Source: Rostrohypoxylon terebratum
Taxonomy: Eukaryota; Ascomycota; Sordariomycetes; Xylariales; Hypoxylaceae
NCBI GenBank assembly: GCA_022497145.1
Contig: MU385863.1
Span: forward strand, 186,001 to 250,000
Reading direction: 5' to 3'
DNA: 64,000 bases
Shown: in pieces, positions 34,133 to 45,879 of the stretch
How positions within the stretch are numbered: the first letter of the stretch is position 1
How the letters are laid out: every line of letters starts with the position of its first letter
Notes under the pieces: generated by a model
What the model saw: only the letters and a program-made list of their open reading frames with translations
Database searches by the model: none
What the model was told of the DNA's origin: nothing
Program-made: the position numbers and the translations under genes

Positions 34133-35275
34133 TTTGGATGTTTCTTAGAAACGAAGAAGCCAAGGAATCAAGAGTTTACTTAGACGAGATATAACAGATG
34201 ACGGATCAAATTAGATGAATGGGTTTAATTCGGTGAAATGAATATTAAAACAAAAACCATAACAATAATCAAATGGCGATTGTGAACTGGTTGAGTTCAA
34301 TCTCCGTCGTTATCCTTTCTTATGCTCGTTGGCACCTCGGCTTATAGCGGAATGATCCTTCAACAATGCCCAGGTGCGGTGCCCCTCCGCTCAGATAATC
34401 AACCGAGGAACTAAAAGACTAAAAGTCTTACGTATGATCTGGGGAAGTAGCTGCCCACCTAGCCTTCCTTGGAATCTGGATAGGTATCCTTTGTAATGTA
34501 CGACGTTCCTTTTGAATTTAAGCATAATAATTACCTACCTAGTAGTAACCTTGAAGAGTGCAGAGATTATGATCAATATTGATTTTTGAAAAGGCCCATT
34601 CGCGTCCCCAGTATGGATATGCATGTGAGCATGTGCCAATAGCTATATTGGAGCATCGTCATTCATGACAAAGAGTTGATGTTGATGGATCATTGTTCAA
34701 ATATCATGTACTTTCTCAAGTCTATATAGTATAAGGTACATACATGGGTAGGTAGTACCTGAAGACTTGAATCCTGGATACATACATATGCACCTACCTA
34801 GTAGATACCTTGATTGTTCTCTATGGGCACTGGCCACTTGCAAGTTTCCGGTTAGTAGTCTAGTCGGGTGTAACAGTCAATTAAAAGTGTCAGAATGGTT
34901 CCTTAAGTCCGTCACGTGTCTCCCTAGTTCTTTCCTTTCTGTGAGGACCTAAGTCGGCAAGTACGTAGTATCTAGGTACCCTTCCCTTATCACGTCAATC
35001 CCTTCCACCTATACTTGTACTACTACTAGTAGGACCTAGGTAATATCCTACTAGTATTCATCTCTTCGGGACAATCGCCGCCCAAAGTTCACCATTCTGT
35101 CACAACTAAACTTCATCTATTTTTTTTCCATTGCGAACAATTCCCGTATCGTCTCTCCCTCCGCGCATCATTTCGTCCATTTCTGGGACAGATATCAGTT
35201 TGCCCATAGGCTATATCACCTACAAGAGTCACCATTTAGACCGCCACCAGGGCCACCCCGCCAAAATCGCCCAAT
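34133..35275. promoter_or_regulatory. Divergent promoter region ERG10 / RAD6
   Basis: This is a head-to-head spacer of 1.1 kb, dense in TACCTAC, CTAGTAGG and ACCTAGGTA motifs (34740-34810 and 34970-35060). A T-rich tract is near 35121. No gene is recognised. Confidence 0.5.
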
Positions 35276-35927
35276 ATGTCGACTGCTGCTCGTCGTCGTT
35301 TGATGAGAGACTTCAAGGTTAGATACATGCTGCTAAATTACAGTCATCATGGCCTGACAAGATGAAATAGCGAATGCAGACTGACCCTCCGGCTGGTGTT
35401 TCCGCTTCTCCGGTTCCTGACAATGTCATGACTTGGTGAGCTCGTAAATAACTACCTCCATTCCTATCGCCATCTGAAGCCACCTGGAACTAATGGTTTT
35501 TGATGATGTAGGAATGCCGTTATCATCGGACCCGCCGATACGCCGTTCGAGGATGGAACGTTCCGACTCGTGATGCATTTCGAAGAGCAATACCCGAACA
35601 AGCCTCCCGCGGTCAAGTTTATTAGCCAAATGTTCCATCCCAACGTCTACGCCACCGGTGAACTTTGCCTCGACATCCTACAAAACCGTTGGAGTCCCAC
35701 CTATGATGTTGCCGCCGTTCTAACGAGCATTCAAAGGTGATTTCGAATAATTTCACATTTTGCCGCTAGATCTATTGAATGCTGATACATGATGGGAATA
35801 TAGCTTGCTCAACGATCCCAATACCGGCTCCCCGGCTAATGTGGAAGCTTCTAACCTTTACAAAGACAATCGCAAGGAGTACACTAAGCGCGTGCGCGAG
35901 ACGGTGGAGAAGAGCTGGGAAGACTAA
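35276..35927 (+). CDS. RAD6: Ubiquitin-conjugating enzyme E2 RAD6/UBC2
   Basis: This E2 mono-ubiquitinates histone H2B (with Bre1) and PCNA (with Rad18) in post-replication repair and silencing. Four exons are 35276-35317, 35371-35435, 35512-35736 and 35804-35927 (phases 0, 2, 2), giving 151 residues, the length of other filamentous-fungal RAD6 proteins. The sequence begins MSTAARRRLMRDFKRMQTDP. It contains HPNVYATGELCLDILQNRWS with the active-site Cys88 and ends KSWED. The long acidic tail of the budding-yeast protein is absent, as is usual outside yeasts. Donors include GTTAGA and GTGATT, which are slightly weak, but every junction restores an almost invariant protein. Confidence 0.97.
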
Positions 35928-37467
35928 GCGCGATCTTGAGCTTTCTACAAGAAATGGATCAGCCGGGGTGTATAGAACACCTCTCGATCATGATTTACGC
36001 ATGGTTCGGACGATGAGGCTCAGAGCTTAGTAATTTGCACGAACATTATAGCATATGATGATGACGTTTCGGGTGTACGGCAAAGAATTGCCCGCGAGGG
36101 GCGTTAGGGCTTTGGGCGTTAGTGGGCGTCGAACAGGAAGGACTATCGTATTTCGATGGCTGATTGCGCTCCTAGGAAGGGTTCAAGGTTTATCCTCCCT
36201 GGACCCCTTGACGCCTGAATGATCACTCTTTGGACCACTGCTTTGCACAGGGCTCAATTCCCAGATCCCCGCATTAGCACGGCGTTATTGTTCCCTTCTT
36301 TGCTAGGGAATGCCGGATATGATTGCTTCCTAGTTAATTAACTCACAATGAAATATAAAGAATGGCCGAAACATTAAATGAAGGTAAACACTGTGAAGTG
36401 TTCAGCTGGTTTTATTATGTGTTATGTCTTGATAAGTTGATTGTCGGGTCAGAGGCTTCTAGGCTGTTTTCGAATGAAGAATGCATGAACTAATACAGTT
36501 TTACTACAATTAAACAGTGCTTTGCTTGGATGCTTGCATGGCTTACCAGCTTCCAAGTTTACCAGTTGCCAGTCCACATGTTTAATAAAAGTCGGGTCCT
36601 TAATCATTTGGGGGTTGGATGGCGTGGTCTTGTCATGCTTCAATGTTCTCCATACACAAATGGTTCATGTATGCAAATACTATTGTATTGACATGCAATG
36701 ATATATGTCTATGCTATCGTTGACAAATACTGAATTTGTCGCTAATGTACGCTAGACACGTTCCAAGTTCCAAGTTCCAAGTTCGTGGGCGAAGAATATT
36801 AAGTTCAGTGACTGCAGCAACCCGGGCAACCTTGGAACGTAAATGAGGTACGTACCTGAGGGGTACTACTTTTCATTCAAGTTACTCAAAAGTCACTAAA
36901 AGCCCAAGCTCTAGTAAATGACAGGTGTACCGTCGCATGAAGGTACTTGCATGGTACAATACATGGTAGCTACCGCTAGAACTGCAGTGTCCTGTGGCTT
37001 TTCGTTTCCAGCAGATTTGCAGCTGTCACTCCCCCCCTGGATTAGGTGCTAGATTCTCGAACTTCAGGCACGACCGAAACCTAGCGAAAACGTGAACGAC
37101 TCTTTTCTTCCCCATACCATTTACATACATACCTACAATTTACATACTGCTACATACTACGAACACCGACTCCATCAAAAAATTGACGCGGCGCTTAACA
37201 ACACCGCAACAACGTCTTTCAAGCATACACACACACACACACACACACATACACATAAAAATTCAAGACTAAAAGAACGTAAAAGACGAGTCTTATTGTT
37301 ATCTACCCGACATTCCTTGACCTGTTCGCCGTCTCATCGGCTGAGCTGCGTCTGTACCTAACCAGAAGATCCAAGCCTATTTTCTTAACATGAAATAGGC
37401 CTCTTCCCCCCCCCCTTCGTACATATCATCCTGCGTGTAGCCGTCTCCCAACGCAAACAAGGTCATC
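35928..37467. promoter_or_regulatory. Intergenic stretch and leader of the kinesin gene
   Basis: This is a 1.5-kb spacer between two + strand genes. It has a tandem TTCCAAG repeat at about 36760-36785, an (AC)n microsatellite at 37227-37249 and a C run near 37408-37415. A small open frame running through the microsatellite is not supported. Confidence 0.5.
37227..37249 (+). repeat. (AC)n microsatellite in the kinesin leader region
   Basis: An uninterrupted AC dinucleotide run of about 23 bases, about 220 bp upstream of the kinesin ATG. Confidence 0.9.
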
Positions 37468-40090
37468 ATGGCTAGCGCAAACAGTATCAAAGTCGTTGCC
37501 CGTTTCCGGCCGCAGAATAAGGTCGAGTTGGCATCGGGTGGAGAGCCTATCGTCACTTTCAATGGCCCTGATACATGTACCCTGAATGTACGTCTACCCG
37601 CCCACCTTGCGAAATCCCCCTCTCTATCGCTCTCTATGCTAACGATGCCATTCTTGGATTTAGTCAGCAGAGGCTACGGGTTCTTTTACGTTCGATCGCG
37701 TGTTTGATATGCAAGGTAGACAGGCCGATATTTTCGATTACTCCATCAAGCCTACCGTCGACGACATTCTCAACGGTTACAATGGAACGGTATTCGCATA
37801 CGGTCAGACGGGTGCCGGAAAGTCATATACAATGATGGGAACGAGCATAGAAGACGACGAAGGCAAAGGTATTACCCCTCGTATCGTCGAACAGATCTTC
37901 AGCAGTATCATGTCTAGTCCGCCTACCATTGAGTATACTGTCCGAGTGAGCTACATGGAAATTTACATGGAGCGTATCCGCGATCTTCTAGCTCCGCAGA
38001 ACGACAACCTACCGGTCCATGAGGAGAAGAACCGTGGTGTGTATGTCAAGGGGCTCCTCGAGATCTACGTCTCTAGCGTAGAAGAGGTCTTCGAGGTTAT
38101 GAAGAGAGGTGGAAACGCAAGAGCAGTTGCTGCCACCAACATGAACCAAGAATCATCACGTTCGCATTCAATTTTTGTTATCACCATCTCTCAAAAGAAC
38201 CTCGAGACTGGTTCGATGAAGAGCGGTCAGCTATTCTTAGTTGATCTGGCTGGTAGTGAAAAAGTAGGCAAGACTGGTGCTAGCGGACAAACCTTGGAGG
38301 AAGCGAAGAAGATTAACAAGAGTTTGAGTGCCTTGGGCATGGTCATTAACGCACTTACCGACGGCAAATCTTCACACGTCCCCTACCGAGACTCGAAACT
38401 AACGAGGATTTTACAAGAGTCGCTTGGTGGAAACAGTAGAACCACACTTATTATAAATTGTTCGCCCAGTAGCTACAACGATGCGGAGACTTTGAGTACT
38501 TTGCGGTTCGGTATGCGAGCCAAATCGATTAAGAATAAGGCGAAGGTCAACGCCGAACTCAGTCCTGCCGAGCTCAAGCTTATGCTTGCCAAAGCTAAAG
38601 CCAATATCACAACCTTTGAGACATACATTTCGAACCTCGAAGGGGAACTTCAACTATGGCGAGGCGGTGAGACTGTTCCTAAGAATCAATGGGTCACGTC
38701 GATGGCAGCCGATGGTGTCACTAGTACAAGAGCAGACGCAAGGCCTCATCGACCTTCAACACCATCCCGGTTAATCCCTGACAGCCGCGCCGAAACACCT
38801 GCATTGACAGAGCGCGCGGGAACCCCAAGTCTTCCTCTAGATAAAGACGAGAGAGAAGAGTTCCTTCGAAGGGAGAATGAGCTCCAAGATCAGTTGGCAG
38901 AGAAGGAATCCGCCGTCGCTGCAGCTGAAAAGTCCCTCCAAGAGTCTAAGGAGGAGCTGACGTTCTTGAAGGAGCACGACAGTAAGCTTGGCAAAGAGAA
39001 TGAGAAGTTGACAACCGAGGTCAACGAAGCGAAAATGCAGTTAGAACGCCTGACTTTCGAAAGCAAGGAAGCTCAGATTACGATGGATGCGTTGAAGGAG
39101 GCGAACTCTGAGCTCACGACAGAACTTGACGACATCAAACAGCAGCTTCTTGACATCAAGATGAGCGCGAAAGAGACGAGCGCCGTTTTGGATGACAAGG
39201 AGAAGAAGAAGGCAGAGAAGATGGCTAAGATGATGGCCGGGTTCGACTTGGGCGGGGAAGTGTTCAGCGCTAACGAACAGTCGATTGCGAATGCTATCCA
39301 ACAAGTCGAGGCGCTCTTTGAACAAAGCTCCTCGGGAGATCCTATACCTCCGGATGACTTGCTGGAACTTAAAGCGAAGCTGGTGGAGACTCAGGGCATC
39401 GTCCGACAGGCAGAGCTGTCCCTGCATAGCGGTGTACCGGGCCTAGCCAATGGCAAGACGATGCAGCAACAAATTGCCGAATTCGATGTTATGAAGAAGA
39501 GCCTGATGCGCGACCTACAAAACAGATGCGAGAGAGTTGTAGAATTGGAGATCTCTTTGGATGAGACACGAGAACAATATAACAACGTGTTGCGGTCATC
39601 TAACAATCGTGCCCAGCAAAAGAAGATGGCGTTCCTTGAGAGGAACTTGGAGCAACTCACCCAGGTCCAACGTCAGCTTGTTGAACAAAACAGTAGCCTA
39701 AAGAAGGAGGTTGCTATCGCAGAGCGGAAGCTCATCGCGAGGAATGAGCGTATCTCCAGCTTGGAGAGCCTGTTGCAAGACAGCCAAGAGAAGCTCACTG
39801 CCGCGAATCACAGGTCAGTTGCCCTTCCCAAATATTGTCTCTCATATTGACACATAGAACACAGATTCGAGTCCCAGCTCACCGCCGTCAAGGAGCGTCT
39901 TGAGGCGGCCAAGGCCGGATCAACACGCGGTCTCAACTCGTCGTCCGGTGCTGGCGGGTTCTTAGGTAGCCGTATCGCGAAGCCACTTCGTGGTGGAGGC
40001 GGCGACTCTCCAGCTCAGGTCCCGACTGTTGCTAATCTGCAGAACGAAGGCAATGCTGGTAAGAGAAGCAGCTGGTTCTTCCAGAAATAA
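37468..40090 (+). CDS. KHC: Kinesin-1 heavy chain (conventional fungal kinesin)
   Basis: This is a plus-end-directed microtubule motor that carries vesicles and organelles along hyphae. The exons are 37468-37587, 37664-39813 and 39865-40090 (phases 0 and 2), giving 831 residues. The motor domain starts SIKVVARFRPQN. The P-loop GQTGAGKSYTMMG lies near 87-98, switch I NQESSRSH near 201, and switch II VDLAGSEK near 233, followed by the HVPYRDSKLTRILQESLGG block. The neck and a long heptad-rich coiled coil follow. The tail includes the autoinhibitory IAK motif (GSRIAKPLRGGGG, near residue 792) and ends KRSSWFFQK, as in fungal kinesin-1. It seems shorter than the Neurospora protein as I remember it; the missing length would be in the stalk. 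Intron 1 has a CTAAC branch. Confidence 0.95.
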
Positions 40091-43000
40091 ACACGTCAAG
40101 TGAATGATACAGCAAATAGAGACGGTTATCACCGAGCAGCCGAACAGAGCCAGAATGTCGACAGATTTCAATTACGCTCTAGAGAACATGCGGGACGGTT
40201 CGATTTCATCCCACGATAAAGATAGAGGATTATACCCACAAATCATCAGTCTGCGTTTCCCTTGCCCTTATCCCTTTTTTCACTTTCGGAATTATATGGC
40301 TTTGGTTATATCCGGGCCTAGAGAGGCGGGTCTGCCAGAATGGAATTAATTCCCTATGCATGAATGTGTGCGCCGGCTCCCCTTTCTGGTTTCTGATTCT
40401 GAATTAGAGCTATGGGTTGATCGTGCTTGTGGAACAAGAGACTATGAGGGATTGAAGCTCGGTGTGACGAAACTGTTTGCACGGGTAATGATGACAGGAC
40501 ACGACACGATATGGCTTTTTTTTTAGTTCCGCAGTTGTCTGCATGCATTGGAATGGAGGGCGGGGAGTTTGCGTAATACCATAACTGTGGTTATAACCGA
40601 TTGTATGGTTGCCTGCTTGCGTAGGTAGTCAAGACGGCAAGATGCTCAATGTGAAGATACTCGACTTGATCTAAACCGGAAATTCTAATATTCATTGTGA
40701 TCATGAAAAACTCTTGCGTTGTGAAGTTTGGTAGTTACATAGAGTCTTAAACCAAGATAACTTCTCGAGGAAGACCTAGGGCTCTTCTGCAATATATTAG
40801 TTTCCTGTCGCTCTTTAGGTCGGCAAGTGGATGAGAATGTTACTTGAAGTTGTCTGATATCTGTCTCCAGGTGCGGGTCATATTACTCCCGGAACACGGG
40901 GGACTATAAAATATTGGGAATTAAATAAGGAGTAGAGACTGGCCTAAAGAGAAGCTATTAATTGTCTAGGTAAGGAAAGGCATCACGCTGTCTTTTTTTC
41001 TTTCTTTAGTGACGGCATTTCCTACGAAAAAAAAACACGTCCTGCAGAATTTGTCATCACTCTAAAATTCAAAGTTTCCATATTGGCCAGGTACCTATTC
41101 CAAGAATCCCTCTACAAGAATGGGAAGAGACGAAGAAATGGAAACATACTCCGGTGATCTATCCAATTGGTAAATCGATACAAGCAACGGCTCCTTAAAG
41201 TTGCAAGAAGCAATCCGGATAATGAGAAACCATAAGAATACAAATTGATTTGAGTCATTGGTAGGGTATGAAATGTTACCGCTCCTGAGATCCTTAAACG
41301 TAATCAGACAGCCGGGGAGCTGAGGTGAAACAACAAGTTTTGGGTAGACACCTTATGCAGGGCATGATCAATGGAGAGGTGGGAGTTAAGACTCAGCTTC
41401 GTCAATACAATAATAACCGATTTCGGCCACGAGGCTAGTCCTACGAATCTAACATGCCGCTCACGGCATGTTGTAGGCCCGTCATGTAGGCAAACCCGGC
41501 GTTCATGTGCTTATGGAACAGAATGGATCTCGGGTTATCGGCAGGCCTCCGATCCAATTCCCAAAGTTGACAACTTAAAGGTGTCAGAGACCGACGAAGC
41601 GGTGACGCGTTTTTGCTAATAGAACCTAGTTTCAATACGACACTGAAACAAGCACTACCTATTGGTCCAAGCTCTAAGCGGTCTATGTAGTCGAATGTCG
41701 ATAAGAAAAAAAGAATGGAATACCTAGTACTATACGGTGAGAACGGAAAGTGTCTATAGGATCATGCCCTACTGTCTATATCGTCCCAGAGCCCACTCAC
41801 GTACCCAATATCGGGCCTAGCGAATCCACAAACGTCATCTGATCACCAAGCGAGCTTTGACAAGGCGCCGCTTGATTAATCGCAACATATGCCATGACCA
41901 TGACAAGGAGCTTGGAAAAGGAACCAGGCCTATACGCCTGAGAACCAATAGCAACAAGGATCCACACGCCTAACAGGGGAACTAGCCGCCGCCGCTAGGC
42001 AAACATTTCAAGCAACAAAAGCCTAACGGAGTGAGCCTCGGCAGGGAAGGCGTCACGGCTAGGAGATAAATTGGGGGGCGTTGGAAATTACAATCTTTAC
42101 TCGGGTTTGCGAAGGCCGAAATGTAAAATCGGGACACACAAGCTTGTCGATGAAGGGGAAAGGCATCTAGGCCATCGTCGACGTAGCCTACAGCCTGGGT
42201 TAGGCCAAATCGTTCCAGAGTTTCGGTAACAGAACGTCCCAAGAGACGTAAGGTAGGTGCATTTAGGGAAGCCCTGATGGACGATCACCTCGTGGCCTAT
42301 GTAAGTCAGACTGCCAATTCCGACCGGACAATCTGGGCAGCTCAAGAGCCTCCATTATCCCCTCTTCGGAGTCTATCCTAGACCCCGGGCTGCGGTTTGG
42401 AGCGTGACTGGAACTTGGAAGTATAACACACATCTGCGCCAAGGACCGGAAGGAGTTGGTAGCAAGTTATAGCAGTAGATGGGACCTGGGTTTCGCCGCC
42501 TCACATCCCAAGACTACCTAGTATATATATATCGGCCGAGAGTGACCGCATTTACGCCGAATATAAAGAAATGGGAAGTGGCATTACAGCTAAAGAGCGA
42601 GGCGTCGAGAGACGGAGAGACGCGGGACAAGGCCTTTAGGGCTAATTAGTAGTTAGGAGTTACCCTGGGGCCTGGGACTGCTAATTTTCCGCCCATGTCA
42701 CGGGTCACGGGTCACGGATATGGATGTTGTTCAAGTATGCGAGTATGAGCCTTTTACTACATACGAAAAAAGCTGAGTGGTGATATAATAAGTCTCGTGG
42801 TCAGATTCAGGTTAGAAATGTGAATAAAGAGGTTAGAATAGAAGTTGATAAAGTTGATAATGTGAGAGCTATTCGGGCCGATCAAGTCTTTTTTGGAGAT
42901 CTAATAATTATAGTAGATGTTAGTGGACTTTTAGCGGCGCGGGGCTCCAGACTCACTTTTCCTGTCATTAAGGTTTTCCAGGTTCCCCTTATTTTCCCGT

Positions 43001-45879
43001 ATCGGGACCCCAGTTAACGAAGAGTGCATTTTACCTGATTCGTGTTAGCCCTGGAGGTCTACTACTATGTACGCAGTCAGGACCCGTTAAGGACCTGGAC
43101 TTTTTACACAATTCAACTTTTTTCTTACGACGCAACTCAATCCCTTTCGGCGCATACTGCTCCTTTGGATCTTTCACCATGCCATCTTCATTCTAGAAAT
43201 TTTCTATCTTTTACTCCTCTCGCTTACAGCATCGGCCGTTTTGAAATACGATTGGTCTGCTAAGGGGAAAAAAAAAGCAAGCCAGCCCTGTTTTTCCAAG
43301 TTGGTCATCATTTCTGACACAAAAGTTGGGCTTCTAACCTACAAAAGCTATGAATACCTAGAATATCCACTACCAACACTAAAAATTCCCTACGAATTTT
43401 CCGGTAGCAAATATAAATGTTTTCTAGAAAGAAAAAAAATTACTTCCGAAATGCCACTGCTGTTTGCCTCAACCTAACCCTGGCAGGTGTTATTTGGAAT
43501 AAGGGCTCAGAAGGATGATGTCGACCAAGGTTTGAATCAGTAGCGAGTTATACAGTAATGTCGCAACTTCGATCCGCCATGCAGTAACGAAAGCCCTGGC
43601 AGGCCATGAATCCTTAGGAAATAGGAATCGTACCTATAGTAACTGGCTATACGATCAACGCTAGGATGCCCTACTACAAACGCACAGGCACCTACCGCGA
43701 CGCCACGTTCTTATGACCTTCTACTTAAGGGAACCTTGGAAGTAAGACCATCCCGCGCGATCCTATCAGGTTGCGGGGAAGACCCTATTAACTGAAGAAA
43801 AAGGGAAAAAATAATAATGCATTGGCCTGGGGGGGTAATAATAGCAGAGCCCATTCCACTTAGCTCCGGGGCTCTAAACAGGCTCACCTCTACGATAGGT
43901 AGAATCTCCGGACATTTTCAAATTAATACTTTCGTGGTTTTCATGGTACGTACCCCCGTAGATTACACGTATGTAACGTCGCGTCTATGAGCTCCAACAT
44001 CCTATTCTAGTGTTACAATTGCTTCGCGTGTCGAACGTCGATGATTTAGAAACTTAGGACCTAAGTCGAGGAAAGTCATTCAGGAATGATTAAGTTATTA
44101 TTACAGCATAAACCCTTGACCAGCTGAGGACAGTACCAAGTTATCCGCCAGTATATCACGCGAGTGGAAAGATCTTTGGCCATGGGCATACAACTACTTA
44201 TTACCTACCTACGACTACATGGTAGGTTTTGGTATTATCGTATAGGTAATACCGTACATCGCACTGCTGTACAATGCAACATACCTAGGCAACTGGTTTA
44301 ATCCTTCTCCCCTCCAATTCGTTTCATCTGTCCCACACTATTCGCTCTCAGCCGCCGGCGTATCTGCTAATTCATGGCGTCTGAGCATCCAAGCGAGCCA
44401 ACCGGCCTAAAATCACGAAAGTGCTAATTAAGCAATTGGTCGATGGACCCCTGCCCTTGCACATTCTCCTTCATTACACTAATATCGCAAAGATTGATGG
44501 TTTTCCGACCTGCATGAGGAGACCTTTCAGCGCACTGATGTCGGATACCCACACCAGTCGTCGGGTTTCAAGTTGTATGCGTAAGTACATACACTATTAT
44601 TATTATATATCCAAAAGAAATCAGCGAAGTGATGGTTGAGTATCTAAAATTCTCTCTACTTTCTTGCCTGGGCATATAACAATGGATGCGAGAGAGCAAG
44701 GGATTCTTACCTACCTACCTATTCAACCAGGTACACTGAACCAGGTATGTAGCAAACAAAAAAATATTTGTTGTCACTTATTTTTCCTCGTATTTAGTAC
44801 GTCACATATTATACCAGCCTAGAGAGCCTGACGGTATGAAATTTGAATGATATACCAATCTATTGGAGGTTTGGAGTTTAGGAGCAGTATCCTGGTGATA
44901 TTTTGTTGGCTTTTTTTTTGCTGCTAATTAGCTAAGGGGCGTGTGTCCTTGTCAGGCTAGAACTACGAGGGTTTTTTTTTTAGGCGCTAACCGGGCATTT
45001 ATCCCCATTTTCTCTCCCATCTCCATCTCCATCTTCTCCAAATCTTCGAGTTTGGGGTTTCCTTGTACTTTGGCATGGGATCTTTGCGGCATTGTGGGCC
45101 AGATCTAGCTGCATTTTCGGCGAAACCAAGTAAGATGTCTTCTCCCCCAAGCAAAAGAAGGTCCTTTTATACCCTGGTCTATAAGCAAATACCCCGTCTC
45201 CCAGCTGTGCAGCAGTCCAATCACCGCCGACCCATCAACCGGAACTGGCTTGAGCTGCGGACCCTTTTCAGTCTAGACCTTACAGGAGACCCCGAATCCT
45301 TTCATCAACGGTCTACCCGGAAGAAGTTTAGTGTAAGCAGCGCAGTAACATGAAGAAAAGAACAACAATGGCGTGTTATGGTTTACTACGTACTACATAG
45401 TACGTATCACGTCTGAGAGCACCATGTCGTTTCCAACACTTCTCCACGAAAGCTAAGAGATCCTGCTGAGCTCGTCTACATACCTAGGACCTACCTACCT
45501 AGTAGGACCTAGGACCTAGGTACATCAGTACTACTACTATGTAGCTACTAGCTACCACGTTTTCCTAAGTAATACTGGAGTAAGATGGACCCACCAACAA
45601 ACCTGGTATCATGCAGGTTATTCTACAGGGGGGTGTATTCATCTCTTCGCATAGAGTTTGTGGGTTGCGTTCCAGTCAATACCCTACTAGATGGTGCAGC
45701 TATATAATATCTGGCAAATACTCCCCCAATCCTACCGTTCCTATATTTCCTTTCCCTTGATACCCCCGTCTAGGACGCACCGTTTTCCGTCGTTACTTCA
45801 TCCGGCGACGCCAGCTAAGCTTCGGATCGTGATAGCTTCACCTTCATAATATACGCAGGGACAGAGAAAGGCAACGAAA
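40091..45879. other. 5.8-kb gene-free stretch
   Basis: Between the kinesin and transporter genes I find only short open frames without family similarity on either strand. There are many stop-rich AT stretches (43100-43470), TACCTACC/CCTAGG motif clusters (44196-44290 and 45478-45545) and short homopolymers. No inverted repeats of transposon size were noticed. Long non-coding RNA or decayed repeats are possible but not demonstrable here. The right end is the promoter of the sugar transporter. Confidence 0.45.

Noticed and set aside
45063..45353. 96-codon open frame upstream of the sugar transporter
   Set aside because: No motif and no splice continuity with the transporter; likely chance.
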